51,782 nucleotides of DNA from Bacillota bacterium (GCA_023389295.1 JAEWEO010000279.1:1-51782); one strand, 5' to 3'. Counted from the first letter of the stretch, positions 1 to 8,619 are shown. Numbers and translations: made by a program. Notes: a model not told the origin generated them from the letters alone.

Positions 1-1335
1 GCCTATACCTATCGTAAATTTATCCCCTGCTTCTTTCCTGATAATCTACCAGATTTAGTTATACTATCTTCTAAAATTCCATGTTTAATCTTAAAGCAAC
101 TACGTTCTATACTAGAAACCCTAATTCCACCTACAGCCATCTGCTCTAGCAACACCTTTATTGAAGTACTAACTACCATGGAATTACATAAACGTCCCAT
201 CCTTTTTCCGCTAGAAGCAAGTTTGTCTTATTTCAAGCAACTTACCAATTCAGAAAAAAGAAACCAATTAAGCGAATCCAATAAACCACTTTTTGATGAA
301 CAATCCTTTTTTCTTATTATGTTACATGAAGATCCCAATCAACAACGAATGGATCACGAGAAAATTTTATTTAAAACATTTTCTCACGCATTGACTTTTC
401 ATAATAAATGTATGTTGTATATAGAAAAGCACTACGCCCTAATTATTTATTACGAAACTAAAAAAAACACAAAAGAACTTCTTTCCTTGCGACAGCATAT
501 GCTATACACATTTCAAAAGGACAATGATTTCAATCCGTTTCTTTTACATTTTGGTATGATTCACTCTGGTTTAAACGGACTCTATACAAGTTATTTTGAA
601 GCCTATGAAACTTATTTTTCTGATCGTCTTCGCACTCCATGTATTACCTTTGAAGAAATCTCTCAACCCAATACTTGGGTTAGTAAACCACCTAGACTTG
701 TGGAAATAGAGCGTTCCATTCGAGCTGATATGTCGTTTTGCAAAGGAAAAAACACCTTATATTATACCAAATTATGGTTTAATGAATGCAAAAATCAAAA
801 CTATAGTTTGCTGAATATAAAGTGCGATATCATACTGTTATATTCAAGTATTAAAAATATAATCTTTGATATGTACGTGCTACGGCCGCAACGAATTAAA
901 ATGGGATTGGAGGTATATGAAATATTAAATATATCTTCTATTGAGGAAATGCAAGAATGGTTTAATGTCTGGTTAACTTATACCCTCAATAACTTTGAAC
1001 TTGTTCACAATACTTCTGCCTTTCAGATTTCAGAGGTACTTGATTTTATAAAAACTCATATAACAGAAGATCTTTCCTTAGAGAGAGTATCTAGTTACTT
1101 TTTTCTTAGTCCTCCCTATTTTAGCACCCTATTTAAGAAAGAGGTTGGTCAAACATTCATATCATACATAACAGCGCAAAAAATGGATTATGCTTTGACA
1201 CTTCTAAAAGAAGACCACAAAATATATGAAGTAGCACATTTATTAGGCTTTGAAGATGTGAAACATTTTCGAAATGTATATAAAAAATATCACGGTCACA
1301 CACCTTCCTGTGAGAAAAATCCCCCAGCAAAATAG
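1..1335 (+). CDS. AraC-family regulator, 5' end outside window
   Basis: Transcription regulator whose C-terminal ~100 residues form an AraC-type double helix-turn-helix (ISEVLDFIKTHI, then LSLERVSSYFFLSPPYFSTLFKKEVG and a second helix pair ending HGHTPS). The frame is open without a stop from base 1, so the ATG at 178 need not be the start: 59 further codons are visible upstream and the true start lies outside the window. Those codons contain PDLVILSSKIP and a later strand/helix pattern resembling the receiver domain of YesN-type response regulators, but with Ser where the phospho-Asp would be. The middle ~250 residues are not recognised. Target genes are unknown. AraC assignment is firm; the receiver reading is tentative. 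Confidence 0.85.
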   Translation, partial: AYTYRKFIPCFFPDNLPDLVILSSKIPCLILKQLRSILETLIPPTAICSSNTFIEVLTTMELHKRPILFPLEASLSYFKQLTNSEKRNQLSESNKPLFDEQSFFLIMLHEDPNQQRMDHEKILFKTFSHALTFHNKCMLYIEKHYALIIYYETKKNTKELLSLRQHMLYTFQKDNDFNPFLLHFGMIHSGLNGLYTSYFEAYETYFSDRLRTPCITFEEISQPNTWVSKPPRLVEIERSIRADMSFCKGKNTLYYTKLWFNECKNQNYSLLNIKCDIILLYSSIKNIIFDMYVLRPQRIKMGLEVYEILNISSIEEMQEWFNVWLTYTLNNFELVHNTSAFQISEVLDFIKTHITEDLSLERVSSYFFLSPPYFSTLFKKEVGQTFISYITAQKMDYALTLLKEDHKIYEVAHLLGFEDVKHFRNVYKKYHGHTPSCEKNPPAK

Positions 1336-1369
1336 TGGTTCGCTCATATAGCATCACCCGAAACACAAA

Positions 1370-1426
1370 AGAGGTATCGTAGGGATAAATAAGGTTCTAC
1401 CCTCATTTTCTCCTTACGATACCTCT
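1370..1426. terminator. bidirectional terminator between araC-type and gntR genes
   Basis: Inverted repeat with arms 1370-1383 (AGAGGTATCGTAGG) and 1412-1426 (CCTTACGATACCTCT) between two convergent stop codons. It lies 35 bases after the AraC stop and 6 bases beyond the GntR stop, so it can serve both genes. The flanking T-runs are short. Confidence 0.7.
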
Positions 1427-1431
1427 TGTTA

Positions 1432-2100
1432 TTATAAACCTTGATCGTTAATATTTTTAATAGTACTCATGATATGCTCATGAGCTAAAGCCTCTGCAAG
1501 AGCACCATCTCTATTTTTGATAGCTTCCAGAATCGCTGCATGTTCTTGACTGGACTTTGAAGCTCTAATCGGCTCCGCTAAGGTAATTTTACGAACCCGC
1601 TCTACATAGTGGTGAAAATCGGATAAGACATGATTTAATATCTTGCTTCCGGAGGCTTTATAAATCATCTCGTGAAATTTATTATCTAATTCCACCATCT
1701 GATCGTAGTGGCTTCGTCTAGCATGAAAGTCGGACAAATATAATACTTCCTCCAAGGCCTCGATTTGCGCCTGTGTAATATTTTCACATGCCAGTTTTGC
1801 ACACAAGCCCTCAAGATAGGAACGTATCATATAAATATCATGTATGTCTTTTGAGGTAATACCCGTAACATAAGCACCTTTGTTTGGAATCATCGTAACC
1901 AAGCCTTCTAACTCCAGTTGTCGTAGCGCTTCTCTAACCGGGGTACGGCTGACTCCGAATTCGAGGCCAATCGTTGCTTCCTTAAGTTCCTCATTTTCAT
2001 GATATAGACCTGCTAAAATATCTTCTCTTAGCTTATTAAATACCCGTCCTCTTAAGGAATATTTGTCCGTAACCTCTTTGTGAAGATTAAAATCTTCCAA
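1432..2100 (-). CDS. GntR-family regulator, FadR/FCD subfamily
   Basis: DNA-binding repressor or activator of 222 residues. Residues ~15-80 form a GntR winged helix (LREDILAG, then GVSRTPVREALRQLELEGLV). Residues ~90-210 form an FCD ligand domain carrying the usual metal-site histidines (FHEMIYKASG, EHAAILEAI, HEH). The start is TTG at 2100, chosen because AGGAGG lies seven bases upstream and no other in-frame start is near. It is the last gene of the operon with citrate synthase and isocitrate dehydrogenase, 34 bases after the latter. It therefore probably regulates that operon and itself, possibly sensing a tri- or dicarboxylate. The ligand is inference; FCD proteins often bind carboxylates. 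Confidence 0.88.
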   Translation of the reverse strand: MEDFNLHKEVTDKYSLRGRVFNKLREDILAGLYHENEELKEATIGLEFGVSRTPVREALRQLELEGLVTMIPNKGAYVTGITSKDIHDIYMIRSYLEGLCAKLACENITQAQIEALEEVLYLSDFHARRSHYDQMVELDNKFHEMIYKASGSKILNHVLSDFHHYVERVRKITLAEPIRASKSSQEHAAILEAIKNRDGALAEALAHEHIMSTIKNINDQGL

Positions 2101-2134
2101 GGAATTCCCTCCTATTTTAAGAATTCATCTTTTC

Positions 2135-3301
2135 TTACATATTTTCAATTGTATTCATTAAATAATCTGCAAATTGTGCACCGGTTGCTCCGGTATCTCT
2201 ACCGGTTGTAACTACCTTTTTCTCAGTTACCGTACAGATGTCTAGAGCGCGATAAAGTTTATCCGCCTCACCATTATAACCTATGTGAGCAAGTAACATA
2301 GCTCCGGCACGAATCATACTACAAGGGTCTGCATAAATATCTCTTCCCTCATCCACCATACGAGGTGCTGATCCATGGATTGCTTCAAACATTGCATATT
2401 TTTTACCAATATTGGCACTACCTGCAGTTCCAACTCCACCTTGGAATTCCGCAGCTTCATCCGTGATAATATCACCATAGAGGTTAGGAAGAACCACTAC
2501 CTGGAAGTCTTTTCTTCTCTTCTCATCCACTAGCTTCGCTGTCATGATATCAATATACCAGTCATCCGCTGTGATATTCGGATATTCCTTTGCAATTTCT
2601 TTGAATATATCAAGGAATTTACCATCGGTTGTCTTAATGATATTAGCTTTTGTAACCGCAGTTACTCTTGTCTTATTGTTTGCTTTTGCAAATTCAAATG
2701 CAGCTCTAATAATTCTTTCGCTACCCTCAGTTGTCGTAATCGTGAAATCCACTCCTAAATCTTCCGTTACATGAACACCCTTACTTCCAACTGCATAAGC
2801 ACCTTCTGTATTTTCACGATAGAAGGTCCAATCAATGCCCTGCTCAGGAATACGAACCGGTCTTACGTTAGCAAATAGGTCTAATTCCTTTCTCATAGCA
2901 ACATTAGCACTTTCTACATTTGGCCAAGGATCACCTTTTCTAGGTGTTGTGGTAGGTCCTTTTAAAATTACATGACATTTCTTAATTTCCTCTAAAACAG
3001 CCGGTGGAATGGCTGCATTCTCAGCAGCTCTTCGCTCGATCGTTAATCCATCAATTGTGCGAAACTCAATCTTACCTGCTTTTATATCCTCCTGCAACAA
3101 ATATTCCAATACTCTTTGCGCCTGTGCAGTAATTGCTGGTCCGATTCCATCACCACCGCAGACACCAACAATAATTTTGTCCAGCGCTTTGTAATCTATA
3201 AAATCACCTTGAGCCTTCATATCTTCTACACGTTGTAGCTGCTGTACCAGTAACTCTCCAAATTTCTCTTTTGCTGCTTCAATTCTTTCTGCTGATATCA
3301 T
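2135..3301 (-). CDS. icd: isocitrate dehydrogenase (NAD-type), isocitrate/isopropylmalate DH family
   Basis: Oxidative decarboxylation of isocitrate to 2-oxoglutarate in the cytoplasm. The 388-residue protein has the family's GGDGIGP entry, the substrate loop RENTEGAYA, the acidic metal site NLYGDIITDEAAEFQGGVGTAGSANIG split over ~residues 275-310, and the nucleotide-site IHGSAPR. ATG 3301 is preferred. The frame continues upstream to a TTG at 3397, but that has no ribosome binding site. Isopropylmalate or tartrate dehydrogenase are the alternatives within the family; pairing with Re-citrate synthase makes isocitrate the likely substrate. It has its own promoter about 150 bases upstream and is followed by the GntR gene. 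Confidence 0.88.
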   Translation of the reverse strand: MISAERIEAAKEKFGELLVQQLQRVEDMKAQGDFIDYKALDKIIVGVCGGDGIGPAITAQAQRVLEYLLQEDIKAGKIEFRTIDGLTIERRAAENAAIPPAVLEEIKKCHVILKGPTTTPRKGDPWPNVESANVAMRKELDLFANVRPVRIPEQGIDWTFYRENTEGAYAVGSKGVHVTEDLGVDFTITTTEGSERIIRAAFEFAKANNKTRVTAVTKANIIKTTDGKFLDIFKEIAKEYPNITADDWYIDIMTAKLVDEKRRKDFQVVVLPNLYGDIITDEAAEFQGGVGTAGSANIGKKYAMFEAIHGSAPRMVDEGRDIYADPCSMIRAGAMLLAHIGYNGEADKLYRALDICTVTEKKVVTTGRDTGATGAQFADYLMNTIENM

Positions 3302-3446
3302 AGTTCTACCTGTACCTTTCAATTTATTATTGACCTTGCCTAAAGATAATGAAAACCTTCTAAAGGATCGATCTGATAAGAAGTTGAAAAAATTCAACTA
3401 AACTCGTTAATTTAAAACAATTGAACCATTCATTGCGCCAAAATAT

Positions 3447-3475
3447 ATTGTAAGATGAAAGACAACGCTTGTCAA
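3447..3475 (-). promoter_or_regulatory. internal sigma-A promoter before icd
   Basis: On the minus strand TTGACA (3470-3475), a 17-base spacer and TACAAT (3447-3452) sit inside the citrate synthase-icd gap. This predicts a separate icd transcript with a ~145-base leader. The leader contains a 7-bp hairpin (3382-3399, AGTTGAA/TTCAACT). Confidence 0.7.
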
Positions 3476-3485
3476 TTCCAAAGTA

Positions 3486-4880
3486 CTAGTTCCTAAGATC
3501 AATTCCTAGTTCTTCCTTAGCTAAATCAATAATTTGAAGCAGTTCCTCATCCGTTATGACCGTTACTCGGCCACTCTCGTACTCTTTATCAACCCATTCT
3601 TTAATCTTATGTACTATAGGATGCATTTTATCGACTGTGTCCTTTCCTTTAAGCCTAAAGAAAGTATTGATCCAATGTGCAATTCCGGCAAGTCCTGAAG
3701 TATTAGATACAGCCACAAGTACCGGGCGATTTAAGAATTTCTCTGTATCAAAAATATTATAGATTTCTTCATTCTTTAATAATCCATCTGCATGGATTCC
3801 TGCTCGTGTAACATTGAAATTCTTACCAACAAAAGGTGTTCTTGAAGGAACCCGGTATCCGATTTCCTTCTCATAGTATTCCGCAAGTTCAGTAATCACC
3901 GTTGTATCCATACCATCCAAGGTACCCTTAAGCTGTGCATATTCAAATACCATTGCTTCAAGTGGAGTATTGCCCGTTCTTTCACCGATTCCAAATAAGG
4001 AACAATTCACGCCGCTGGCACCATATAACCAAGCCGTAGTTGAATTGGTAACCGCCTTATAAAAATCATTGTGTCCGTGCCATTCCAACCACTTAGAAGG
4101 AACGTTGGCATGGGTCATAATGCCATAAATAATACCTTGTACTGATCTTGGAATAACTGCACCGGAAAAATTGACGCCATAGCCCATAGTATCACAAGCT
4201 CTTATTTTAACAGGCAGCTGATATTCTTTGCTCAATTTCATTAACTCACTACAAAACGGAATAACAAAGCCATGAATATCGGAACGAGTGATGTCCTCCA
4301 AATGACATCTGGCAGCAATTCCCGTTTCCAGACATTCTCTTACCACACTAAGATAATGATTCATTGCCTCTCTTCTGGTCATTTTCATTTTATAGAAGAT
4401 ATGATAATCTGAACAACTTACTAAAATACCTGTTTCCTTCATCCCAATCTCTTTTACTAATTCAAAATCCTTTTTACTTGCTCTAATCCATGAGGTGATT
4501 TCAGGAAACTCATAGCCACGTTCCATACATTTATATACAGCATCCCGATCCTTCTTACTATATAAGAAGAATTCACTCTGGCGAATCAGACCCTTCGGTC
4601 CTCCCAGACGATGAAAATAATCATACATCGTTACAATTTGCTCGGTCGTATAAGGAGCTCTGGATTGTTGTCCGTCTCGAAAAGTGGTATCTGTGATAAA
4701 GATTTCATCCGGCAGATTATGAGGTACGATACGATCATTAAAAGCTATCTTTGGTATTTCATCATAAGGAAATAGATTACGGAAAGTATTGGGTTGACTA
4801 ACCTCTACCAAATTATAGATCGGCTCTTCCAACTGTAGTAAATTGTTATGCGAATTTATAAACACTTTTCTCTCATCCAT
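3486..4880 (-). CDS. Re-citrate synthase (homocitrate/isopropylmalate synthase-like)
   Basis: Condenses acetyl-CoA and oxaloacetate to citrate with Re-face stereochemistry, as the unrelated-to-GltA enzyme of Clostridium kluyveri does. The 464-residue protein has the DRE-TIM signature DTTFRDGQQ (~residues 64-72), a metal-site HGHND, and the segments RCHLEDITRSDIHGF and GIGERTGNTPLEAM. Re-type enzymes are close to LeuA and NifV, so isopropylmalate or homocitrate synthase are the alternatives. Its length and its place before icd favour citrate synthase. ATG 4880 is chosen because GGAG lies nine bases upstream; ATG 4901 and TTG 4928 have no such site. It is the first gene of the operon with icd and gntR. 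Confidence 0.85.
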   Translation of the reverse strand: MDERKVFINSHNNLLQLEEPIYNLVEVSQPNTFRNLFPYDEIPKIAFNDRIVPHNLPDEIFITDTTFRDGQQSRAPYTTEQIVTMYDYFHRLGGPKGLIRQSEFFLYSKKDRDAVYKCMERGYEFPEITSWIRASKKDFELVKEIGMKETGILVSCSDYHIFYKMKMTRREAMNHYLSVVRECLETGIAARCHLEDITRSDIHGFVIPFCSELMKLSKEYQLPVKIRACDTMGYGVNFSGAVIPRSVQGIIYGIMTHANVPSKWLEWHGHNDFYKAVTNSTTAWLYGASGVNCSLFGIGERTGNTPLEAMVFEYAQLKGTLDGMDTTVITELAEYYEKEIGYRVPSRTPFVGKNFNVTRAGIHADGLLKNEEIYNIFDTEKFLNRPVLVAVSNTSGLAGIAHWINTFFRLKGKDTVDKMHPIVHKIKEWVDKEYESGRVTVITDEELLQIIDLAKEELGIDLRN

Positions 4881-4917
4881 CGTTACATTCTCCATATTCA
4901 TGAAATAAATTTGTTTT

Positions 4918-4929
4918 ATTGTATACAAT
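4918..4929. promoter_or_regulatory. GntR-type operator candidate over the -10 box
   Basis: Perfect 12-bp palindrome ATTGTATACAAT covering the -10 element. The GT..AC core with flanking A/T is typical of GntR-superfamily sites, and a GntR/FCD regulator is the last gene of the operon. Binding here would block RNA polymerase, giving autorepression. The factor assignment is inferred. Confidence 0.65.
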
Positions 4930-4946
4930 TATACTTGTATTGTCAA
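4918..4946 (-). promoter_or_regulatory. promoter of the citrate synthase-icd-gntR operon
   Basis: Minus-strand TTGACA (4941-4946), 17 bases, TACAAT (4918-4923). Transcription should start near 4910, about 30 bases before the citrate synthase ATG. Confidence 0.8.
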
Positions 4947-5110
4947 CTAAAAATTCAACTCAATTTCTTGTTCATTCTCCTACAAATTCAGGTAAAATCT
5001 AGTCTTTTCCTATTATTAGCTTACTTTTTACGAAATAATAAAATGATCTACAAACGTTTAAATAAACATTATATTGGTATAATTATTCTACTTACCAAAG
5101 TCAGGGACAA

Positions 5111-5142
5111 AAAAGAGCCTCCCCTAAGAAAGCCCTCTCCTT
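5111..5142 (-). terminator. weak terminator after the DUF554 gene
   Basis: Downstream of the DUF554 stop the minus strand can form a short G-U-containing stem (GGGCTT with AGGCTC) followed by TTTTTT. The stem is weak, so confidence is low. Confidence 0.4.
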
Positions 5143-5147
5143 TGTAT

Positions 5148-5897
5148 TTATCTCTTTAAAAATATTCGTAAAACTATTTCATATACGACTGGAACTAGTA
5201 CTGCCGGAAGCAGATTCCCGCATTTGATTTTCTTTCCAAAGATCATATTAATACCGATACCAAAGATTAATATAGAACCGATAAAAGAGAGATTGGAGAT
5301 TAGCTGTTCACTCAAATATGGCTCGATGTATTGCGCAGATAAGGTAATCCCACCTTGATAAAGCCCAAGAGGTATTACAGAGAAAAACACTCCTATTCCT
5401 AAAGTAGATGCAAAAAAGATTGCTGCTATACCATCAATAAAGGATTTTGCATAAAGCATGGAAGCATCTCCAGATAAACCATCCTGTAAGGATCCAATGA
5501 TTGCCATCGCTCCAATACAAAATAACAGGGAACTACTTACAAAGCCTTCTACAAAATTTAGTCCTTTTTCCCCTTTTACTTTGATTGCTTTCTTTAGAAA
5601 ATTCCCAAGTTGCTCTAATTTTGATTCAATATCAATCCATTCTCCAAAAAAAGCACCGATTGCAAGTGAAACTATCATAATCATCATATTTGAGGTTTCT
5701 AAATTACCATCTTCAATTACAAATAATCCCTGAAGTGCTCCGCTAATTCCAACAAACATTACCGCCAAACCAAGGGCATTCATAATAGTATCTTGAAACC
5801 TTTGTTTTAATCCCCCTTTGATGATCAATCCAATGGCTGCTCCAACCAAAATGGCAGCAATATTTGCTATTGTACCCAATCCCACCACTACTTCCAC
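5148..5897 (-). CDS. DUF554 family membrane protein (YdfK-like)
   Basis: Integral membrane protein of 249 residues with about six or seven hydrophobic segments, starting with GTIANIAAILVGAAIGLII. The GTIxNxxAIxxGxxxG entry, the mid-protein segment SSSLLFCIGAMAIIGSLQDGL and the FxxSTLGIGVFFS helix are characteristic of DUF554. The biochemical role of the family is not established; transport is only a guess. The start is a GTG at 5897 or another GTG three codons later; AGAGG lies just upstream of the first. Its upstream gap is filled by a tandem repeat. No functional partner is apparent. Confidence 0.8.
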   Translation of the reverse strand: MEVVVGLGTIANIAAILVGAAIGLIIKGGLKQRFQDTIMNALGLAVMFVGISGALQGLFVIEDGNLETSNMMIMIVSLAIGAFFGEWIDIESKLEQLGNFLKKAIKVKGEKGLNFVEGFVSSSLLFCIGAMAIIGSLQDGLSGDASMLYAKSFIDGIAAIFFASTLGIGVFFSVIPLGLYQGGITLSAQYIEPYLSEQLISNLSFIGSILIFGIGINMIFGKKIKCGNLLPAVLVPVVYEIVLRIFLKR

Positions 5898-5900
5898 CTA

Positions 5901-6040
5901 TCCTCTTCTGTATTATTCAAGTCCTGCATTATATCAGCTCTGCATTATACTCGCTCTGTATTATACCAGTCCTGTTTTATACCATCCCTGTTTTATATCA
6001 TCCCTGTTTTATACCAGTCCTGTTTTATACCAGTCCTGTA
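5901..6040. repeat. 16-bp tandem repeat array
   Basis: About eight degenerate copies of a 16-17-base unit, clearest as CAGTCCTGTTTTATAC. The unit period is not a multiple of three. The array fills the gap between two minus-strand genes and reaches into the last codons of the HD-domain gene. Confidence 0.85.
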
Positions 6041-6597
6041 CTCTGCTCCACTTCCCTTAAGGCTAAGATCGTTCGATTGAATAAGTCCTCCATCTCCCAG
6101 CCAAGCATTTTAGCTCCGTTTTCGATTACCTCTCTAGAACAACCGGCAGCAAATTTCGGAGTCTTAAACTTCTTTTTGACGGAACTAACTTCCAAGTCCA
6201 TGGTACTCTTTGAAGGTCTCATAATGGCTACAGCCCCGATTAATCCTGTTAATTCATCTACTGCATAGAGTACTTTTTCCATCTCATGCTCCGGTTTAAT
6301 ATCAACCGTTATTCCATATCCATGACTTGCAGTCGCATGGTTAATTCTCTCATCTATTCCACGCTCTCTCATAATCTCCTGACTTTTTATACAATGCTCT
6401 TCAGGATACATACCAAAGTCCAAATCATGCAATAAGCCAACAACTCCCCAGAACTCTTCTTCCTCCGAATATCCAAGTTCCTTAGCAAAATACTTCATTA
6501 CGCCTTCCACAATTTGCGCATGTTTTAGATGGAATTCATCCTTATTAAACTCCGTTAATAACTCCCAAGCTTCTTCTCTTGTCAGTACCTTACCCAT
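6025..6597 (-). CDS. HD-domain protein (HDIG-type hydrolase)
   Basis: A 190-residue cytoplasmic protein with the HD metal-dependent phosphohydrolase pattern: H in FHLKHAQIVE, then the HD pair in GLLHDLDF, a third His in ASHGYG and an Asp in YAVDELTG. This fits the small HDIG proteins of clostridia, whose substrates (nucleotides or RNA ends) are mostly undefined. ATG 6597 has AAAGGAAG upstream. The last codons overlap the 16-bp tandem repeat, so the C-terminus (QSTGLV) may vary between strains. No operon partner is clear. Confidence 0.8.
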   Translation of the reverse strand: MGKVLTREEAWELLTEFNKDEFHLKHAQIVEGVMKYFAKELGYSEEEEFWGVVGLLHDLDFGMYPEEHCIKSQEIMRERGIDERINHATASHGYGITVDIKPEHEMEKVLYAVDELTGLIGAVAIMRPSKSTMDLEVSSVKKKFKTPKFAAGCSREVIENGAKMLGWEMEDLFNRTILALREVEQSTGLV

Positions 6598-6645
6598 GAT
6601 TCTTCTTCCTTTCTATTCCTTAGTCTAATTGTATTACTAAGTCTC

Positions 6646-6711
6646 TACTTTTTGTCTAGAATTTTTTGTCTGGACTTTTTGTCTGGACTTTTTGTCTGGA
6701 CTATTTTTCTT
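6646..6711. repeat. 13-14-bp tandem repeat array
   Basis: Four to five copies of a T-rich unit, clearest as CTTTTTGTCTGGA, in the upstream region of the HD-domain gene. Two consecutive copies are identical. Confidence 0.8.
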
Positions 6712-6894
6712 AGCCTAGTCCTATTCCTTGACCTACACTAAAGTTATTCTTCAGAATATTCCTTGGCTTTTCCATATTCTATTCTTAGTCCTTTTTACTG
6801 GGTTATTTCTTGCCTCTTTTACAAGCTTTTTAGATTATTCATTATATTGTTTAAATATACATCAACAAGTTATAGAATACAAGTCAAAAAAGTT
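6712..6894. other. AT-rich gap, no gene seen
   Basis: Remainder of the 386-base gap between the HD gene and the TcdA gene. Short hydrophobic open frames on the plus strand lack ribosome binding sites and look accidental. I see no other structure besides the neighbouring repeat and terminator. Confidence 0.5.
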
Positions 6895-6928
6895 AAAAAA
6901 ATTATCACAAGCCCAAGACCTGTGATAA
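6895..6928 (-). terminator. rho-independent terminator of the tRNA-modification operon
   Basis: Minus-strand stem TTATCACAGG / CTTGTGATAA (10 bp with one G-U), 7-base loop, then a run of T (plus-strand A-run 6895-6901). It lies ~55 bases after the TcdA stop. Confidence 0.85.
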
Positions 6929-6983
6929 CTTATTGTTCAATAATTGCTATCTATCCGTTATTAATATTTTAATTATACCGCCT

Positions 6984-7742
6984 TTATCTAACTCCACTAA
7001 TATCCTTGATGACTTCTCCAGCAAGTATTAAGCCAGCAGTGGCCGGTACAAAGGAATTGCTTCCGGGGATTTGACGTTTCATGGTGCATTTACTGGTTGC
7101 TCCCGGGGGACAGATACAATTGGTTTTACAGCTTAATGACATATCCTCTAAAGGCTTTTTGGGAAGTTCCTGTGAATAAACTACCTTTAATTTCTTAACG
7201 CCACGCAACTTTAATTCTCTACGCATAACCTTAGCCAAAGGACAGACGGATGTTTTATAGATATCTGCCACTTCAAACCTAGTGGGGTCCATCTTATTAC
7301 CGGCACCCATACAGCTAATGATGGGAACATTCTTTTCCTTTGCTCTCATAACCATCTCAATTTTAGCAGATACGGTATCGATCGCATCAACAATATAATC
7401 GTACTGGGAGAAATCAAACTGATCGGCAGTTTCTGCAGAGTAAAAACATTGATGTGTTGTTACTTCTGCCTTCGGATTAATCTCCAGTACTCGTTCCTTC
7501 ATAACCTCTACTTTAAACTTACCTACGGTTTTTCTTGTCGCAATCAACTGACGATTGAGATTGGTCAAACATACCTTATCATCATCAATCAGATCTAAGT
7601 GTCCAATTCCCCCTCTTGCCAGAGCTTCTACGGTATAACCACCGACACCGCCGATACCAAACACTGCAACTCTAGCGTTCTTAAGCTTTTCCATACCCTC
7701 ATTTCCAAACATCAACTCTGTTCTGGAAAATTGATTTAACAT
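6984..7742 (-). CDS. tcdA: TcdA-like tRNA threonylcarbamoyladenosine dehydratase (E1-like)
   Basis: ATP-dependent E1-like enzyme expected to cyclise t6A37 of tRNA to ct6A. The 252-residue protein starts RTELMFGNEGMEKLK and has the ThiF-fold nucleotide loop GIGGVGGY (~29-36), the DDDKV / NLNRQ adenylation segment (~53-65), and the C-terminal CICPPGATSKCTMKRQIPGS characteristic of TcdA rather than MoeB/ThiF. It overlaps the upstream TtcA-like gene by seven bases, so the two are translationally coupled. MoeB-like function is the alternative, but there is no sulfur-carrier gene nearby. Confidence 0.88.
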   Translation of the reverse strand: MLNQFSRTELMFGNEGMEKLKNARVAVFGIGGVGGYTVEALARGGIGHLDLIDDDKVCLTNLNRQLIATRKTVGKFKVEVMKERVLEINPKAEVTTHQCFYSAETADQFDFSQYDYIVDAIDTVSAKIEMVMRAKEKNVPIISCMGAGNKMDPTRFEVADIYKTSVCPLAKVMRRELKLRGVKKLKVVYSQELPKKPLEDMSLSCKTNCICPPGATSKCTMKRQIPGSNSFVPATAGLILAGEVIKDISGVR

Positions 7743-8584
7743 ACCGTTCCTCCTCTCTGGTCATAATCATCTAGGAAATTATAACTTTTCTCCTTATCAT
7801 GGTATCCAATGATGGTACTTAAATTAACATCATGCACACTACGGAATATATTCATGTCAATACTAGAATTCGTCTGACGGAATTTCTTAATTAATGCTTT
7901 CATTTCTTGGCGTTTCGAACCACCGCCTCCATTGTCACATAAGGTACAATTCTCTGTAAAGCGGCATGCACACTGAATAAACTGCAGATCATTGTATTGC
8001 TTCCAGGCAAGAATATCCGCTTCCTTTACCAAATACATAGGGCGGATTAACTCCATTCCGGGATGATTGGTACTATGGAGCTTTGGCATCATGGTTTGAA
8101 TTTGTCCACCATATAGCATTCCCATAAGAATGGTCTCAATCACGTCGTCAAAATGATGCCCAAGGGCGATCTTATTGCAGCCCAAAGCCTGTGCATTCTT
8201 GTAGAGATATCCTCTTCTCATTCTTGCACAGAGGTAGCAAGGGGACTCATCTACTTCTGCCACAATATCAAATATTTGGGTTTCAAACATGGTAATCGGA
8301 ATATTTAATAGTTTAGCATTATTTATAATGGTCTGTTTGTTAATTTCGTTATAGCCGGGATTCATCACAAGAAATACCAGATCAAATTTGATCTTGCCAT
8401 GTCTTTGCACCTCTTGCATCAGCTTTGCAAGAAGCATAGAATCCTTTCCTCCTGAGATACATACTGCAATTTTATCTCCTTCTGAAATTAATTGATATTG
8501 ATTCACACCGTTAATAAATTTTTTCCATAAGGGTTTTCTGTATTTTGTAATAATACTGCGTTCTATTTCTTCATAACGTTCCAT
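7736..8584 (-). CDS. ttcA: TtcA-family tRNA 2-thiocytidine synthetase
   Basis: PP-loop ATPase that thiolates a tRNA base, in TtcA C32 to s2C32. The visible motifs are ISGGKDS (~residues 43-49), the CxxC pair CYLCARMRRG that holds a [4Fe-4S] cluster, and ALGHHFDDVIET. The C-terminal third has extra cysteines (CACRFTENCTLC), as in clostridial TtcA relatives. ATG 8584 is used; a GTG four codons upstream (8596) is possible, and neither has a strong ribosome binding site. It sits between cysteine desulfurase and TcdA, a context that supports sulfur delivery to tRNA. Confidence 0.85.
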   Translation of the reverse strand: MERYEEIERSIITKYRKPLWKKFINGVNQYQLISEGDKIAVCISGGKDSMLLAKLMQEVQRHGKIKFDLVFLVMNPGYNEINKQTIINNAKLLNIPITMFETQIFDIVAEVDESPCYLCARMRRGYLYKNAQALGCNKIALGHHFDDVIETILMGMLYGGQIQTMMPKLHSTNHPGMELIRPMYLVKEADILAWKQYNDLQFIQCACRFTENCTLCDNGGGGSKRQEMKALIKKFRQTNSSIDMNIFRSVHDVNLSTIIGYHDKEKSYNFLDDYDQRGGTVC

Positions 8585-8619
8585 TTCTTCTACCACTTTC
8601 TATTCATTTGTCAAACGGT

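Noticed and set aside
5901..6040. CRISPR array
   Set aside because: Units are contiguous, degenerate 16-mers with no unique spacers, and there are no cas genes.
5864..6268. Plus-strand repetitive frame across the 16-bp array
   Set aside because: Its Leu/Tyr/Pro repeats are the tandem array read as codons and it covers the 3' end of the HD gene.
6728..6972. Hydrophobic plus-strand reading frames as a membrane protein gene
   Set aside because: No ribosome binding site and overlapping frames in AT-rich DNA that also includes a minus-strand terminator.
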